From: Faecalitalea sp. UBA4312
GTDB taxonomy: Bacteria > Bacillota_I > Bacilli_A > Erysipelotrichales > Erysipelotrichaceae
DNA: 28,217 nt
Assembly (NCBI GenBank): GCA_002394635.1
Contig: DGUK01000108.1
Location: 1 to 28,217, forward strand
Direction: 5' to 3'
Below, one piece after another: positions 8,532-15,287 of the stretch. The notes under the pieces are model-generated. The model was not told the origin of the DNA. It ran no database searches and was given only the letters and a program-made list of their open reading frames with translations. The position numbers and the translations under genes are program-made. Positions within the stretch are counted from its first letter, which is position 1, and the number at the start of each line of letters is the position of its first letter.

Positions 8532-8775
8532 CCCACTTCTTTCTGTTATACTTTCTTAAAGCATTCCTGCTTCTTTTTCCATAATAATCCTTCAAAAAAA
8601 TACTTCGAAGGATCCATTCAATGACAAGATTCCCTAATATGATCATCAACGCAAAAGTCAGATAATCAATATCCGATCTTACATGGTCAGATAATAAACA
8701 GATACCTGCCACTGTGAAACAAAAATGCAGAACCGAAGTCAATATTCCATATTTTTTTAACGCACTCATACCCAT
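8515..8775 (-). CDS. Small membrane protein, unknown function
   Basis: An 86-residue protein with no family I recognise. Two hydrophobic stretches (about 9-28 and 39-60) suggest a membrane hairpin. The C-terminal tail is strongly basic (YYGKRSRNALRKYNRKK), which by the positive-inside rule points to a cytosolic tail. Starts at ATG 8775 or ATG 8769 (MSALKKYG) are both possible; the second has GGAATGGG close upstream. It is the first of three overlapping genes ending with the YbjQ-family gene. I see no convincing promoter in the 74 bp before it, so it may be read through from the hydrolase gene upstream. Confidence 0.72.
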   Translation of the reverse strand: MGMSALKKYGILTSVLHFCFTVAGICLLSDHVRSDIDYLTFALMIILGNLVIEWILRSIFLKDYYGKRSRNALRKYNRKKWDDESH

Positions 8776-8849
8776 TCCGTATATCCATATTTCTTATCGA
8801 ATGATCAACACATCCATTATTCTGTCCTCAACAGGATCCGCTGCCTGAA

Positions 8850-9599
8850 TTATAATGATTCTATCATTTGAGCAAACAATGCCGGTCTTTTTAATACAAG
8901 CCCTCCATGTCCCAGCTCTTCTATCTCAACAAATTCTGTATTTGGAAAAAAGGCTTCTATATAACGAAGATCACGCCTTCGTTCTTTCTTTTCTTTTTGT
9001 CCATACCAGTAATGGATCTTGGCATCGGGATTTTTCATCTTACCAGGTACAAAATAATTATTACTGGAATCAAAGGTGCGCCACATCGTTCTATATGTCG
9101 TATGCGCGAACACATCCGCCATATACTGCAAATCTTCTTCACTGTATTCATCCATGGAAAATACTTTCTGCAGAAGCTGAAGCCCGCCTTTCTTTCCGAT
9201 AACCATTAATAAAAAATCTTTTATCGCAATACATCGGGTGATGATCCATGGATATGCATAAGGGGTAATCCCACCATCAAGAATACAATGTCCGATCGAT
9301 ACATCGTGGTCAATCACCATACGTAAAGCAATAGAACCACCCATAGAACAGCCATAAACAGCATGAACATTCTTACAGTTATGCTTCAAAAGCCATTGGG
9401 ATAGCTCTTTCGCAATGACTTCGATGCAGCTGAAATCTTCCCTTGATTCCGGATCATATCCCGGTAAGGCTGGAATTACCAGATGATACCTCGTTTCCAG
9501 TAAGGGGATCACGTATTCAAAATAATCCCATTTAACCAAAGAAGGATGCAGCAATACGATTGTATTTTCATTGCCTGTACCATATTCATGTATATTCAT
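8850..9599 (-). CDS. Alpha/beta hydrolase
   Basis: A 249-residue cytosolic alpha/beta-hydrolase fold protein. It has the nucleophile elbow GCSMGG with S85, an oxyanion-type VLLHPS loop near residues 15-20, and the late His motif LGHGG (H231). The acidic triad residue is probably in the segment around residues 195-215, but I cannot fix it. The substrate cannot be inferred; esterase, peptidase or thioesterase relatives are all possible. The ATG at 9599 is preceded by GAGG at normal spacing. An extended -10 lies upstream, back to back with the tRNA promoter. No terminator is visible after it, so transcription may continue into the three small genes downstream. Confidence 0.88.
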   Translation of the reverse strand: MNIHEYGTGNENTIVLLHPSLVKWDYFEYVIPLLETRYHLVIPALPGYDPESREDFSCIEVIAKELSQWLLKHNCKNVHAVYGCSMGGSIALRMVIDHDVSIGHCILDGGITPYAYPWIITRCIAIKDFLLMVIGKKGGLQLLQKVFSMDEYSEEDLQYMADVFAHTTYRTMWRTFDSSNNYFVPGKMKNPDAKIHYWYGQKEKKERRRDLRYIEAFFPNTEFVEIEELGHGGLVLKRPALFAQMIESL

Positions 9600-9626
9600 T
9601 GTAACCTCGCTTTTTTGTTATAAATA

Positions 9627-9635
9627 AGTATACCA
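9627..9635 (-). promoter_or_regulatory. Extended -10 promoter of the alpha/beta hydrolase gene
   Basis: TGGTATACT on the minus strand fits the TGnTATAAT-type extended -10. The -35 is poor. It lies about 28 nt before the ATG at 9599. Confidence 0.5.
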
Positions 9636-9677
9636 CATTATCAGTTTCTCTTATGTATCACTATATACAAAAAAAAT

Positions 9678-9706
9678 TTGCAAATGAAAAACTTTTTATG
9701 TATAAT
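9678..9706 (+). promoter_or_regulatory. Promoter of the tRNA-Cys/tRNA-Leu unit
   Basis: TTGCAA (9678-9683), a 17-nt spacer and a perfect TATAAT (9701-9706). The predicted transcription start is about 6 nt before the first base of tRNA-Cys. Confidence 0.85.
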
Positions 9707-9718
9707 GAATAAGCAATT

Positions 9719-9793
9719 GGTTCCGTAGCCAAGTGGCTAAGGCAATAGACTGCAACTCTGTGATCATCGGTTCGAATCCGATCGGAACCTCCA
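9719..9793 (+). tRNA. tRNA-Cys (GCA)
   Basis: Complete cloverleaf with a 7-bp acceptor stem (GGTTCCG/CGGAACC) and D arm GCC/GGC. The anticodon stem ATAGA/TCTGT encloses loop CTGCAAC with anticodon GCA at 9752-9754. The T arm contains TTCGAAT, and there is a discriminator T and an encoded CCA end. It is co-transcribed with the tRNA-Leu 7 bp downstream. Confidence 0.97.
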
Positions 9794-9800
9794 TCACAAT

Positions 9801-9888
9801 GGGGTCGTGGCGAAATAGGCAGACGCAACGGACTTAAAATCCGTTGGGAGATAATCCCGTGTGGGTTCAAGTCCCACCGTCCCCACCA
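9801..9888 (+). tRNA. tRNA-Leu (UAA)
   Basis: An 88-nt class II tRNA. The anticodon loop CTTAAAA gives UAA (9835-9837). A long variable arm (TGGGAGATAATCCCG), T arm GTGGG-TTCAAGT-CCCAC, discriminator A and encoded CCA are visible. The acceptor stem GGGGTCG/CGTCCCC has one apparent U:U mismatch (position 5 against 68). Otherwise it is a normal leucine tRNA. Confidence 0.96.
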
Positions 9889-9897
9889 TCTGAAAGT

Positions 9898-9918
9898 AAC
9901 CCTGCAAAGGGTTTTTTT
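9898..9918 (+). terminator. Terminator of the tRNA unit
   Basis: Stem AACCCT/AGGGTT around GCAA, followed by a run of seven T. It lies 9 bp after the CCA of tRNA-Leu. Confidence 0.88.
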
Positions 9919-9927
9919 ATTTTGTCT

Positions 9928-9954
9928 AAAAAAAGACAGATCATTCGATCTGTC
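9928..9954 (-). terminator. Terminator of the AI-2E permease gene, overlapping its stop codon
   Basis: An 8-bp stem GACAGATC/GATCTGTC with a 4-nt loop, followed on the minus strand by seven T. The TGA stop codon at 9941-9943 lies inside the hairpin. Confidence 0.85.
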
Positions 9955-11077
9955 CGATTATCTCCTCATCCAGGTCAATTTTCTTTTCCTTTAAACGCAT
10001 ATTCGCTACATCCCGTATTGTATGGTAAATCAGTGCAAAAATAGGAACGCCTAAAAACATACCGGCAACCCCTGCGATACCACCGCCAATTGTAACAGAG
10101 AATAAAATCCAAAAACCTGACAGGCCCAGTTGATCCCCCAAAACGATTGGTTTTAAAATATTACCATCGACTTGCTGCAGGATTACAATAAAAATCAAAA
10201 ATTCCAGAGCATACAAAGGCCGAACCAGCAAAAGCAGCAGAATGACAGGAATGCCTCCCAAAAAAGGTCCAAACACTGGGATCAGATTCGTAACACCAAT
10301 CACAAAGGCAATAGCTGGTGCATAGGGAATCTCCAGAACCGATACACCGATAAAAGTCACAAAACCGATAATGCCTGAATCAATCAGGCTTCCTAATATA
10401 AAGCGATCAAAAATATCTTTTGCATTATGTACTAGTATCGTACAGTGTCTTGCTACGGAAATGGAAAAGAATGAATATACTAGCTTTTTACAAATGCGAG
10501 TCAGATTTTCTTTGTCCAGCATCATATAAAAAGCTGAAATTGTCGTTAAAATAAAATTGAAGACAAAGCGTACAGCAGCTAGTGAGTAATTAGCGATAAC
10601 CATTGCTTGTTTCGAAATAAACTGTGATAATCTCTCATCCGAAAAAGCATTACGAATAGAAGGGATGGAAAGATTGAACATTTGCTCAATACGATCAAAA
10701 TATACACCCAGGTTTGTAACATACGCAGAATAGTTTTTCATAAACTGTCCTATGGAATCAAGAATCTGCGGGACAATCATCAAAAACATGAAAACAATAC
10801 AAAGAATAAAGATTACAAATGCTAACAATGTCGCAAATAACCTTTTACGCTTAAATGATTTAAAAAGATTTGTTTCGAAAAATTCCACCGGTTTACGTAA
10901 TATAAACGCAATACCGAAACCAACCACAAACGGAACACAGATTTCGGCAAATCTTCGAAAATACTCCCGAAAAGATCCAAAATGAAATAAGAACAATCCG
11001 ACTAAGATAGCTAATATCAACGATGTTGCATACACCGTAATTTTTTTGATCATCTCAGTGTCAAACTTTATATGCAT
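9941..11077 (-). CDS. AI-2E family transporter (permease)
   Basis: A 378-residue polytopic membrane protein of the AI-2E/PerM family. It has N-terminal hydrophobic helices (about 10-60), a long amphipathic middle region and the characteristic C-terminal block with GVTNLIPVFGPFLGGIPV and DGNILKPIVLG, followed by two glycine-rich helices. Family members include the AI-2 exporter TqsA and sodium/proton antiporter relatives, so the substrate is not predictable. The ATG at 11077 follows a strong GGGGGGA SD. The promoter is interleaved with that of the divergent SpoU-family gene, and a terminator overlaps the stop codon. Confidence 0.93.
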   Translation of the reverse strand: MHIKFDTEMIKKITVYATSLILAILVGLFLFHFGSFREYFRRFAEICVPFVVGFGIAFILRKPVEFFETNLFKSFKRKRLFATLLAFVIFILCIVFMFLMIVPQILDSIGQFMKNYSAYVTNLGVYFDRIEQMFNLSIPSIRNAFSDERLSQFISKQAMVIANYSLAAVRFVFNFILTTISAFYMMLDKENLTRICKKLVYSFFSISVARHCTILVHNAKDIFDRFILGSLIDSGIIGFVTFIGVSVLEIPYAPAIAFVIGVTNLIPVFGPFLGGIPVILLLLLVRPLYALEFLIFIVILQQVDGNILKPIVLGDQLGLSGFWILFSVTIGGGIAGVAGMFLGVPIFALIYHTIRDVANMRLKEKKIDLDEEIIGQIE

Positions 11078-11099
11078 AACGTCCCCCCTTTTCGTAAGT

Positions 11100-11127
11100 A
11101 TTTTAACACTTGAGACTTTAATATCAA
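11100..11127 (-). promoter_or_regulatory. Promoter of the AI-2E permease gene
   Basis: On the minus strand: TTGATA (11122-11127), a 16-nt spacer and TAAAAT (11100-11105). It is interleaved with the divergent promoter at 11110-11139. Confidence 0.65.
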
Positions 11128-11139
11128 AATGGTTATAAT
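11110..11139 (+). promoter_or_regulatory. Promoter of the SpoU-family methyltransferase gene
   Basis: TTGAGA (11110-11115), an 18-nt spacer and a perfect TATAAT (11134-11139). Only 6 nt separate the -10 from the ATG at 11146, so the transcript should start at or next to the start codon. Confidence 0.75.
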
Positions 11140-11145
11140 AATTTT

Positions 11146-11859
11146 ATGAAAAAAATATTTGACGGTACTATTTCCTGTAAATCCGTTTTAGAATCCGATC
11201 GACGGCAAATTTTCGATTTATACGTAGATCCTAAAAAACGCTCCAAAGATATTTCCTATACTATCCATTTGGCAAAGTCCAAAGATATTCCCATTTTCTT
11301 TGTAGAACGCTCGCAGCTGGACGAATTGTGCCACCACACCAGGCATGGTGGTATCGCATTGAAAGCCGGATTGAGAGATAACCCATCTATCCCTCTTTTG
11401 GATGGAAAATATTATGCATATGTTGATGGGGTAGAAGATCCGTATAATCTCGGAAGCGTCTGCAGAAATCTGTATGCATCTGGCTGCGAAGCATTGATCC
11501 TTCCAAAAAGAGACTGGTCCAATAGTGAAGAAATCATTTTAAAAGCGAGCGCCGGAGCATATGAAAGAATGGATATCTTCTTTATTGAGAATGAACAGGA
11601 TCTTGTCATCTCTTTAAAAAAAGCACAAATCCCATTGATTTGCGCTTATCGAAAAGATGCTGAAAATATATATAATTATATGTTTCCTGAACGATTCTGC
11701 ATCGCTGTAGGCGGAGCCCTGCGAGGATTGAATAAAACGATCCTCCAGGCATCCCATCAGAATTTATTTATTCCTTATGGGCGACCATTTCGAAATGCTT
11801 TAGATACCCCAAGTGCCTGTGCAGTCATCGGTTTTGAAATTTTGCGACAGAAATCCTGA
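11146..11859 (+). CDS. SpoU/TrmH-family (SPOUT) RNA methyltransferase, divergent
   Basis: Probably a SAM-dependent 2'-O-ribose methyltransferase acting on tRNA or rRNA. The 237-residue protein has a short N-terminal substrate-binding region. Its SPOUT knot has a good motif 1, DGVEDPYNLGSVCRN (94-108, catalytic Arg107 and Asn108 expected). Motif 2 is degenerate (GGALRG, 189-194, instead of GxExxG). So is motif 3 (RNALDTPSACAV, 215-226, where the family normally has SLNVS). The target base is unknown. The ATG at 11146 has no SD and lies 6 nt after a perfect -10, and no upstream in-frame start exists. It converges on the metal-exporter gene with only 7 bp between stops. Confidence 0.88.
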   Translation: MKKIFDGTISCKSVLESDRRQIFDLYVDPKKRSKDISYTIHLAKSKDIPIFFVERSQLDELCHHTRHGGIALKAGLRDNPSIPLLDGKYYAYVDGVEDPYNLGSVCRNLYASGCEALILPKRDWSNSEEIILKASAGAYERMDIFFIENEQDLVISLKKAQIPLICAYRKDAENIYNYMFPERFCIAVGGALRGLNKTILQASHQNLFIPYGRPFRNALDTPSACAVIGFEILRQKS

Positions 11860-11866
11860 TATTCCT

Positions 11867-12748
11867 TTAAATCAAGAATTGGATCAATATACCGGAAAAA
11901 ATGGCAACAATGCTTAGTATCAGTATAACCTTGCCAAGTTTTTTCCGGTTTTCTTCATACCGGATGAGCATTAGCATGGCCAGGCCCGAATTCGATACCA
12001 GACCTGCAAATAGACTTCCTAATGATAAAGATCCGGATGCAAACAGCTCTGCTAATATAACCGTTGCAGCACAATTTGGAATAAATCCGATCAATGTAGC
12101 CAACACCGGTTGGAACACAGAATTATTTAAAAGCACCGTTCTTAAGAAATCCTGCCCGGCAACTTCAATCAGGAATGTCAAGACAAAGCTAGTCACAAAC
12201 AAAAAACCGTATATTTTTAATGAACGGATCAGCGCACTGAGCGGAATCGGATATTGTGGATAACAGCACGAGCACTGGCCGCCTGACTCCTGTTCCTGCT
12301 CATCGTATTCTTCCTCTTCCATATCTTCAAACAAGATAATTTTTTGTTTTCTTTCAAAGATACGATCAACTGCATAACCAGCTATCACACCTACAATAAA
12401 TTTAAATACCAGAACGAAAATCAGCACGTTGTATAAATCCGGATTACTGATCAAGATCGGTATTGCTTCATCACTGGTCGCTACCATAACAGCAATCAAT
12501 GTTCCCAGTGAGATATTTCTTTGAATGAACAACATAGCTGCCAGTACACTGAACCCACATTGAGGAATCAAACCAACAAGTGCGCCTACCAACGGTCCAG
12601 CCTTCTGTAAGGCGAAAAAAAGTCGGTCATCATCACTTTGTCTTCGTTCAAGTACTTCTATGAAACAGTAAGTAATAAATAGCAGAGGCAGCATGGAAAT
12701 CGTATCATTTATACAATCTTTTAAAATGTCGATAAACAAATGCTCCAC
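11867..12748 (-). CDS. Putative heavy-metal exporter, ArsP_2/DUF2899-like membrane protein
   Basis: A 293-residue membrane protein built from two similar halves of about four or five helices. Each half has a motif of the form IP-x-C: IPQCGFSV (61-68) and IPNCAATV (223-230), followed by a Ser/Leu-Gly segment. The cytosolic linker (about 135-170) is very acidic (EDMEEEEYDEQEQE) and ends in a cysteine cluster QCSCC (C159, C161, C162), a plausible metal site. I recognise it as resembling the putative manganese/heavy-metal exporter family; the metal is unknown. The start is GTG at 12748 or TTG at 12739; AGAGGTGG overlaps the first and suits the second better. A strong promoter lies upstream. Confidence 0.82.
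   Translation of the reverse strand: MEHLFIDILKDCINDTISMLPLLFITYCFIEVLERRQSDDDRLFFALQKAGPLVGALVGLIPQCGFSVLAAMLFIQRNISLGTLIAVMVATSDEAIPILISNPDLYNVLIFVLVFKFIVGVIAGYAVDRIFERKQKIILFEDMEEEEYDEQEQESGGQCSCCYPQYPIPLSALIRSLKIYGFLFVTSFVLTFLIEVAGQDFLRTVLLNNSVFQPVLATLIGFIPNCAATVILAELFASGSLSLGSLFAGLVSNSGLAMLMLIRYEENRKKLGKVILILSIVAIFSGILIQFLI
11891..11949 (+). terminator. Long inverted repeat, possible terminator of the SpoU-family gene
   Basis: Arms ACCGGAAAAAATGGCAA (11891-11907) and TTGCCAAGTTTTTTCCGGT (11931-11949) pair over 17 bp with a 2-nt bulge and a 23-nt loop. TTT follows on the plus strand. It lies 31 bp past the SpoU-family stop but inside the 3' end of the convergent exporter gene. Terminator function is inference. 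Confidence 0.4.
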
Positions 12749-12766
12749 CTCTTTTCAACAAATGGT

Positions 12767-12795
12767 ATTGTACATGATTTGTTTTAAACTGTCAC
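12767..12795 (-). promoter_or_regulatory. Promoter of the putative metal exporter gene
   Basis: On the minus strand: GTGACA (12790-12795), a 17-nt spacer and TACAAT (12767-12772), both five of six to consensus. I see no obvious metal-regulator operator around it. Confidence 0.75.
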
Positions 12796-12805
12796 GCGCA
12801 ACACT

Positions 12806-12830
12806 TAAAAAAGACCTGTTACAGGTCTTT
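12806..12830 (-). terminator. Terminator of the BI-1/YccA family gene
   Basis: Stem AAGACCTG/CAGGTCTT with a 3-nt loop, followed on the minus strand by a run of six T. It lies just past the stop at 12836 and just upstream of the exporter promoter. Confidence 0.87.
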
Positions 12831-12835
12831 CTTCA

Positions 12836-13519
12836 TTAATTTTTTCGATTTCCTAAAATACGAACAATATACAGGAATATATTGATAAAATCCAGATATA
12901 ACTGCAAGGCCATATAAATAGATATCTTTTCCGCTTCAATATATCCATTCGGTGTAGTCAGATAACGTTCTGCTCTTTGTACATCGTATACCGTGATACC
13001 TGTAAATAACAATAAACCGATGATCGATAATAGAATAGAATCCCCGTGACCGGTAAACATCATAATGATTGAAGCTATGATCATCGCAATTAATCCGCCC
13101 AAGCAGATCATGCCGATATTTGTCATGTCTTTTTTCGTTGTTTTACCAATCAGAACCAGACAAAAGAAATAAACAGCGCTGACCATAAAAGCCAAACCTA
13201 TTGTTCCAAGCCGATATGAATAAGCAATCGGTGTTAAGTTTATTCCCATCGTCACTGCATATAATAAAAACATAGCTTTCAGCGTTGTAGCACTTACTCT
13301 ATTCATCGCAAAACCGAAACCAATAGCAAGCCCCAGCTGAACAAGTAACATAAAGAACATCAGTCCTGGCATACGATAAGCAATTTGAAAATACAGACCG
13401 CTGCTAAACATCAATATAGAAACAACGGCAGTCACTAACAATCCTAAGCCCATCCATATATAAGCCGTATTCACAGATTGTCTGACTATACTTTGAATAT
13501 AGGAGTTTCCTTCATTCAT
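12836..13519 (-). CDS. Bax inhibitor-1/YccA family membrane protein
   Basis: A 227-residue protein that is hydrophobic throughout, with about seven membrane helices and a short charged N terminus. This matches the BI-1/YccA (TMBIM) family. The late segment TVYDVQRAERYL and the C-terminal YLDFINIFLYIVRILG carry the conserved acidic residues that in the Bacillus homologue YetJ form the pH-sensitive calcium-leak di-aspartate site. The physiological role here is unknown. The ATG at 13519 has AAAGGATGA upstream. It lies 76 bp after proS on the same strand, but with its own promoter, and is followed by an intrinsic terminator. Confidence 0.93.
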   Translation of the reverse strand: MNEGNSYIQSIVRQSVNTAYIWMGLGLLVTAVVSILMFSSGLYFQIAYRMPGLMFFMLLVQLGLAIGFGFAMNRVSATTLKAMFLLYAVTMGINLTPIAYSYRLGTIGLAFMVSAVYFFCLVLIGKTTKKDMTNIGMICLGGLIAMIIASIIMMFTGHGDSILLSIIGLLLFTGITVYDVQRAERYLTTPNGYIEAEKISIYMALQLYLDFINIFLYIVRILGNRKN

Positions 13520-13552
13520 AGACTTATCATCCTTTCTAAATCCCTCAGTTTA

Positions 13553-13580
13553 AATATAGCACTTTCTTCATTAGGTGCAA
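13553..13580 (-). promoter_or_regulatory. Promoter of the BI-1/YccA family gene
   Basis: On the minus strand: TTGCAC (13575-13580), a 16-nt spacer and TATATT (13553-13558), within the proS downstream gap. Confidence 0.6.
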
Positions 13581-13595
13581 ATACAATACATCTGA

Positions 13596-15287
13596 TCAAG
13601 CATAAACAGCATCGATTTTTGCACGTATTTCATCCAGAGAAATCTCAGTTTTTTCACCAGTTTCTCTTTCTGTCCATTCCACAATACCGTTCTTAATGCC
13701 ACGACCTACAGTAATACGATAAGGAATACCAATCAGTTCCATATCTTTAAATTTAACCCCTGGTCTTTCTTTACGATCATCAAAAAGAACCTCGTATCCT
13801 TTTGATAAACAATATTCATATAAAGCTTCTGCTTGTTCTTTTTGCTGCTCGTCCTTATCGCTGATCATTACGATACCTAAACGATATGGTGCAATTTCTG
13901 CTGGCCAAATCAACCCCTTATCGTCATTATGTTGTTCGGCCACTGCAGCCATGCATCGTTCCAGGCCAATACCATAGCTTCCCATCCACACCGGTTGCAG
14001 CTGGTTATTGGCATCCATGTAGAACAGATTCATGGATTCTGCATATTTGGTTCCCAGCTTGAACAGATTTCCTACTTCTATACCGTGCTGGAATGTCAGT
14101 TTTTTTCCGCAGACCGGACAGATATCTCCTTCTTTTACCTGCGTTAGATCCGCAACTGCTTCTGGCTTAAAATCATCTATATTTACATTTTCATAGTGAT
14201 GGTCACTTTTGTTGGCTCCAACGATAAAATTTTTCATTTTCAAAATCTGACGATCCATGTATACCGGGCAATCAATACCAATTGGACCGGCAAATCCTAC
14301 ACGTGCATGCGTGACTCTTTCCACATCTTCAAATGCAGCCAGTTCCATTTCATTTGCGTTTAAAAGTTTTAATGCCTTCGTTTCATTTAATTCACGATCT
14401 CCGGGAATACAGAATGCAATGATTTTTCCATCTACGTTATACAGCAATGTTTTAACGAAATCCTTTGGTTCTTTTCCGAAGAAAGCCGCAACTTCTTCAA
14501 TCGTTTTTGCATCCGGTGTTTCACATAAATGGATTTCTTTCTTCGGTTCATCGGAGGGTTCCATGATATCCATGACTTCTGTAATTTCCAGATTACTTGA
14601 ATAATCACAGCCTTCACAACCGACAACAATATCTTCTCCGATAGAAGAAATCGCCTGGTATTCTTCAGACAGTAGTCCACCCATAGCTCCGGTATCTGCT
14701 TTTACAATTTTATAATCCAGCTGTAAACGATCAAATATGCGACAATATGCATCATACATCAGATCATACTGGACATCTAGTCCTTGCTGATCAATATCAA
14801 ACGTGTACGCATCCTTCATGATAAATTCCCGAACACGGATCAAGCCATAACGCGGACGCGTTTCATCACGATATTTTGTCTGAATTTGATATAAGTTGTA
14901 TGGAAAATCTTTATAACTGCGCCCATCCATACTGGCAGCTACCGCAAAGAGCTCTTCATGTGTAGGTCCTAGTACATATGATTTCCCATAACGATCCTTT
15001 AAAGAAAACATATTTGATCCAAAAGCAGCTCTACGTCCAGATTGAATATATACATCTTCCGGTATCAAAGCCGGCATCAATAATTCCTGGGCCCCCTTTG
15101 CGTTCATTTCCTGACGAATGATGTTTTCTATATTTGCCAACACTCGCTTGCCCATTGGCATGATCATGTACATACCAGTACTGCTTTTTTTGATCATTCC
15201 GGCACGAACCAGCAGATTGCTGGATACACTGTCTTCGTCTTTGGCATTTTCTCGTAATGTGTAAAAGAAACTCTTACTTAATCTCAT
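13596..15287 (-). CDS. proS: Prolyl-tRNA synthetase (bacterial type)
   Basis: Class II synthetase that charges tRNA-Pro. At 563 residues it matches the bacterial ProRS form with an inserted editing domain (about 225-405). Class II motif 2 is seen as YRDETRPRYGLIRVREF (about 137-153) and motif 3 as GSYGIGLERCMAAV. The anticodon-binding domain follows (about 470-563). The ATG at 15287 has GGAGAGAG upstream and overlaps the end of the U32 gene by 14 bases, so translation is probably coupled to it. No T-box leader is present at this position, as expected for an internal operon gene. Confidence 0.97.
   Translation of the reverse strand: MRLSKSFFYTLRENAKDEDSVSSNLLVRAGMIKKSSTGMYMIMPMGKRVLANIENIIRQEMNAKGAQELLMPALIPEDVYIQSGRRAAFGSNMFSLKDRYGKSYVLGPTHEELFAVAASMDGRSYKDFPYNLYQIQTKYRDETRPRYGLIRVREFIMKDAYTFDIDQQGLDVQYDLMYDAYCRIFDRLQLDYKIVKADTGAMGGLLSEEYQAISSIGEDIVVGCEGCDYSSNLEITEVMDIMEPSDEPKKEIHLCETPDAKTIEEVAAFFGKEPKDFVKTLLYNVDGKIIAFCIPGDRELNETKALKLLNANEMELAAFEDVERVTHARVGFAGPIGIDCPVYMDRQILKMKNFIVGANKSDHHYENVNIDDFKPEAVADLTQVKEGDICPVCGKKLTFQHGIEVGNLFKLGTKYAESMNLFYMDANNQLQPVWMGSYGIGLERCMAAVAEQHNDDKGLIWPAEIAPYRLGIVMISDKDEQQKEQAEALYEYCLSKGYEVLFDDRKERPGVKFKDMELIGIPYRITVGRGIKNGIVEWTERETGEKTEISLDEIRAKIDAVYA

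Noticed and set aside
9661..9870. Minus-strand open frame of 69 codons across the tRNA genes
   Set aside because: It lies over two complete tRNAs and their promoter, has no SD, and is a common antisense artefact of tRNA sequence.
14257..14604. Plus-strand open frame of 115 codons inside proS
   Set aside because: It is fully antisense to the ProRS editing domain, with low-complexity composition and no SD.
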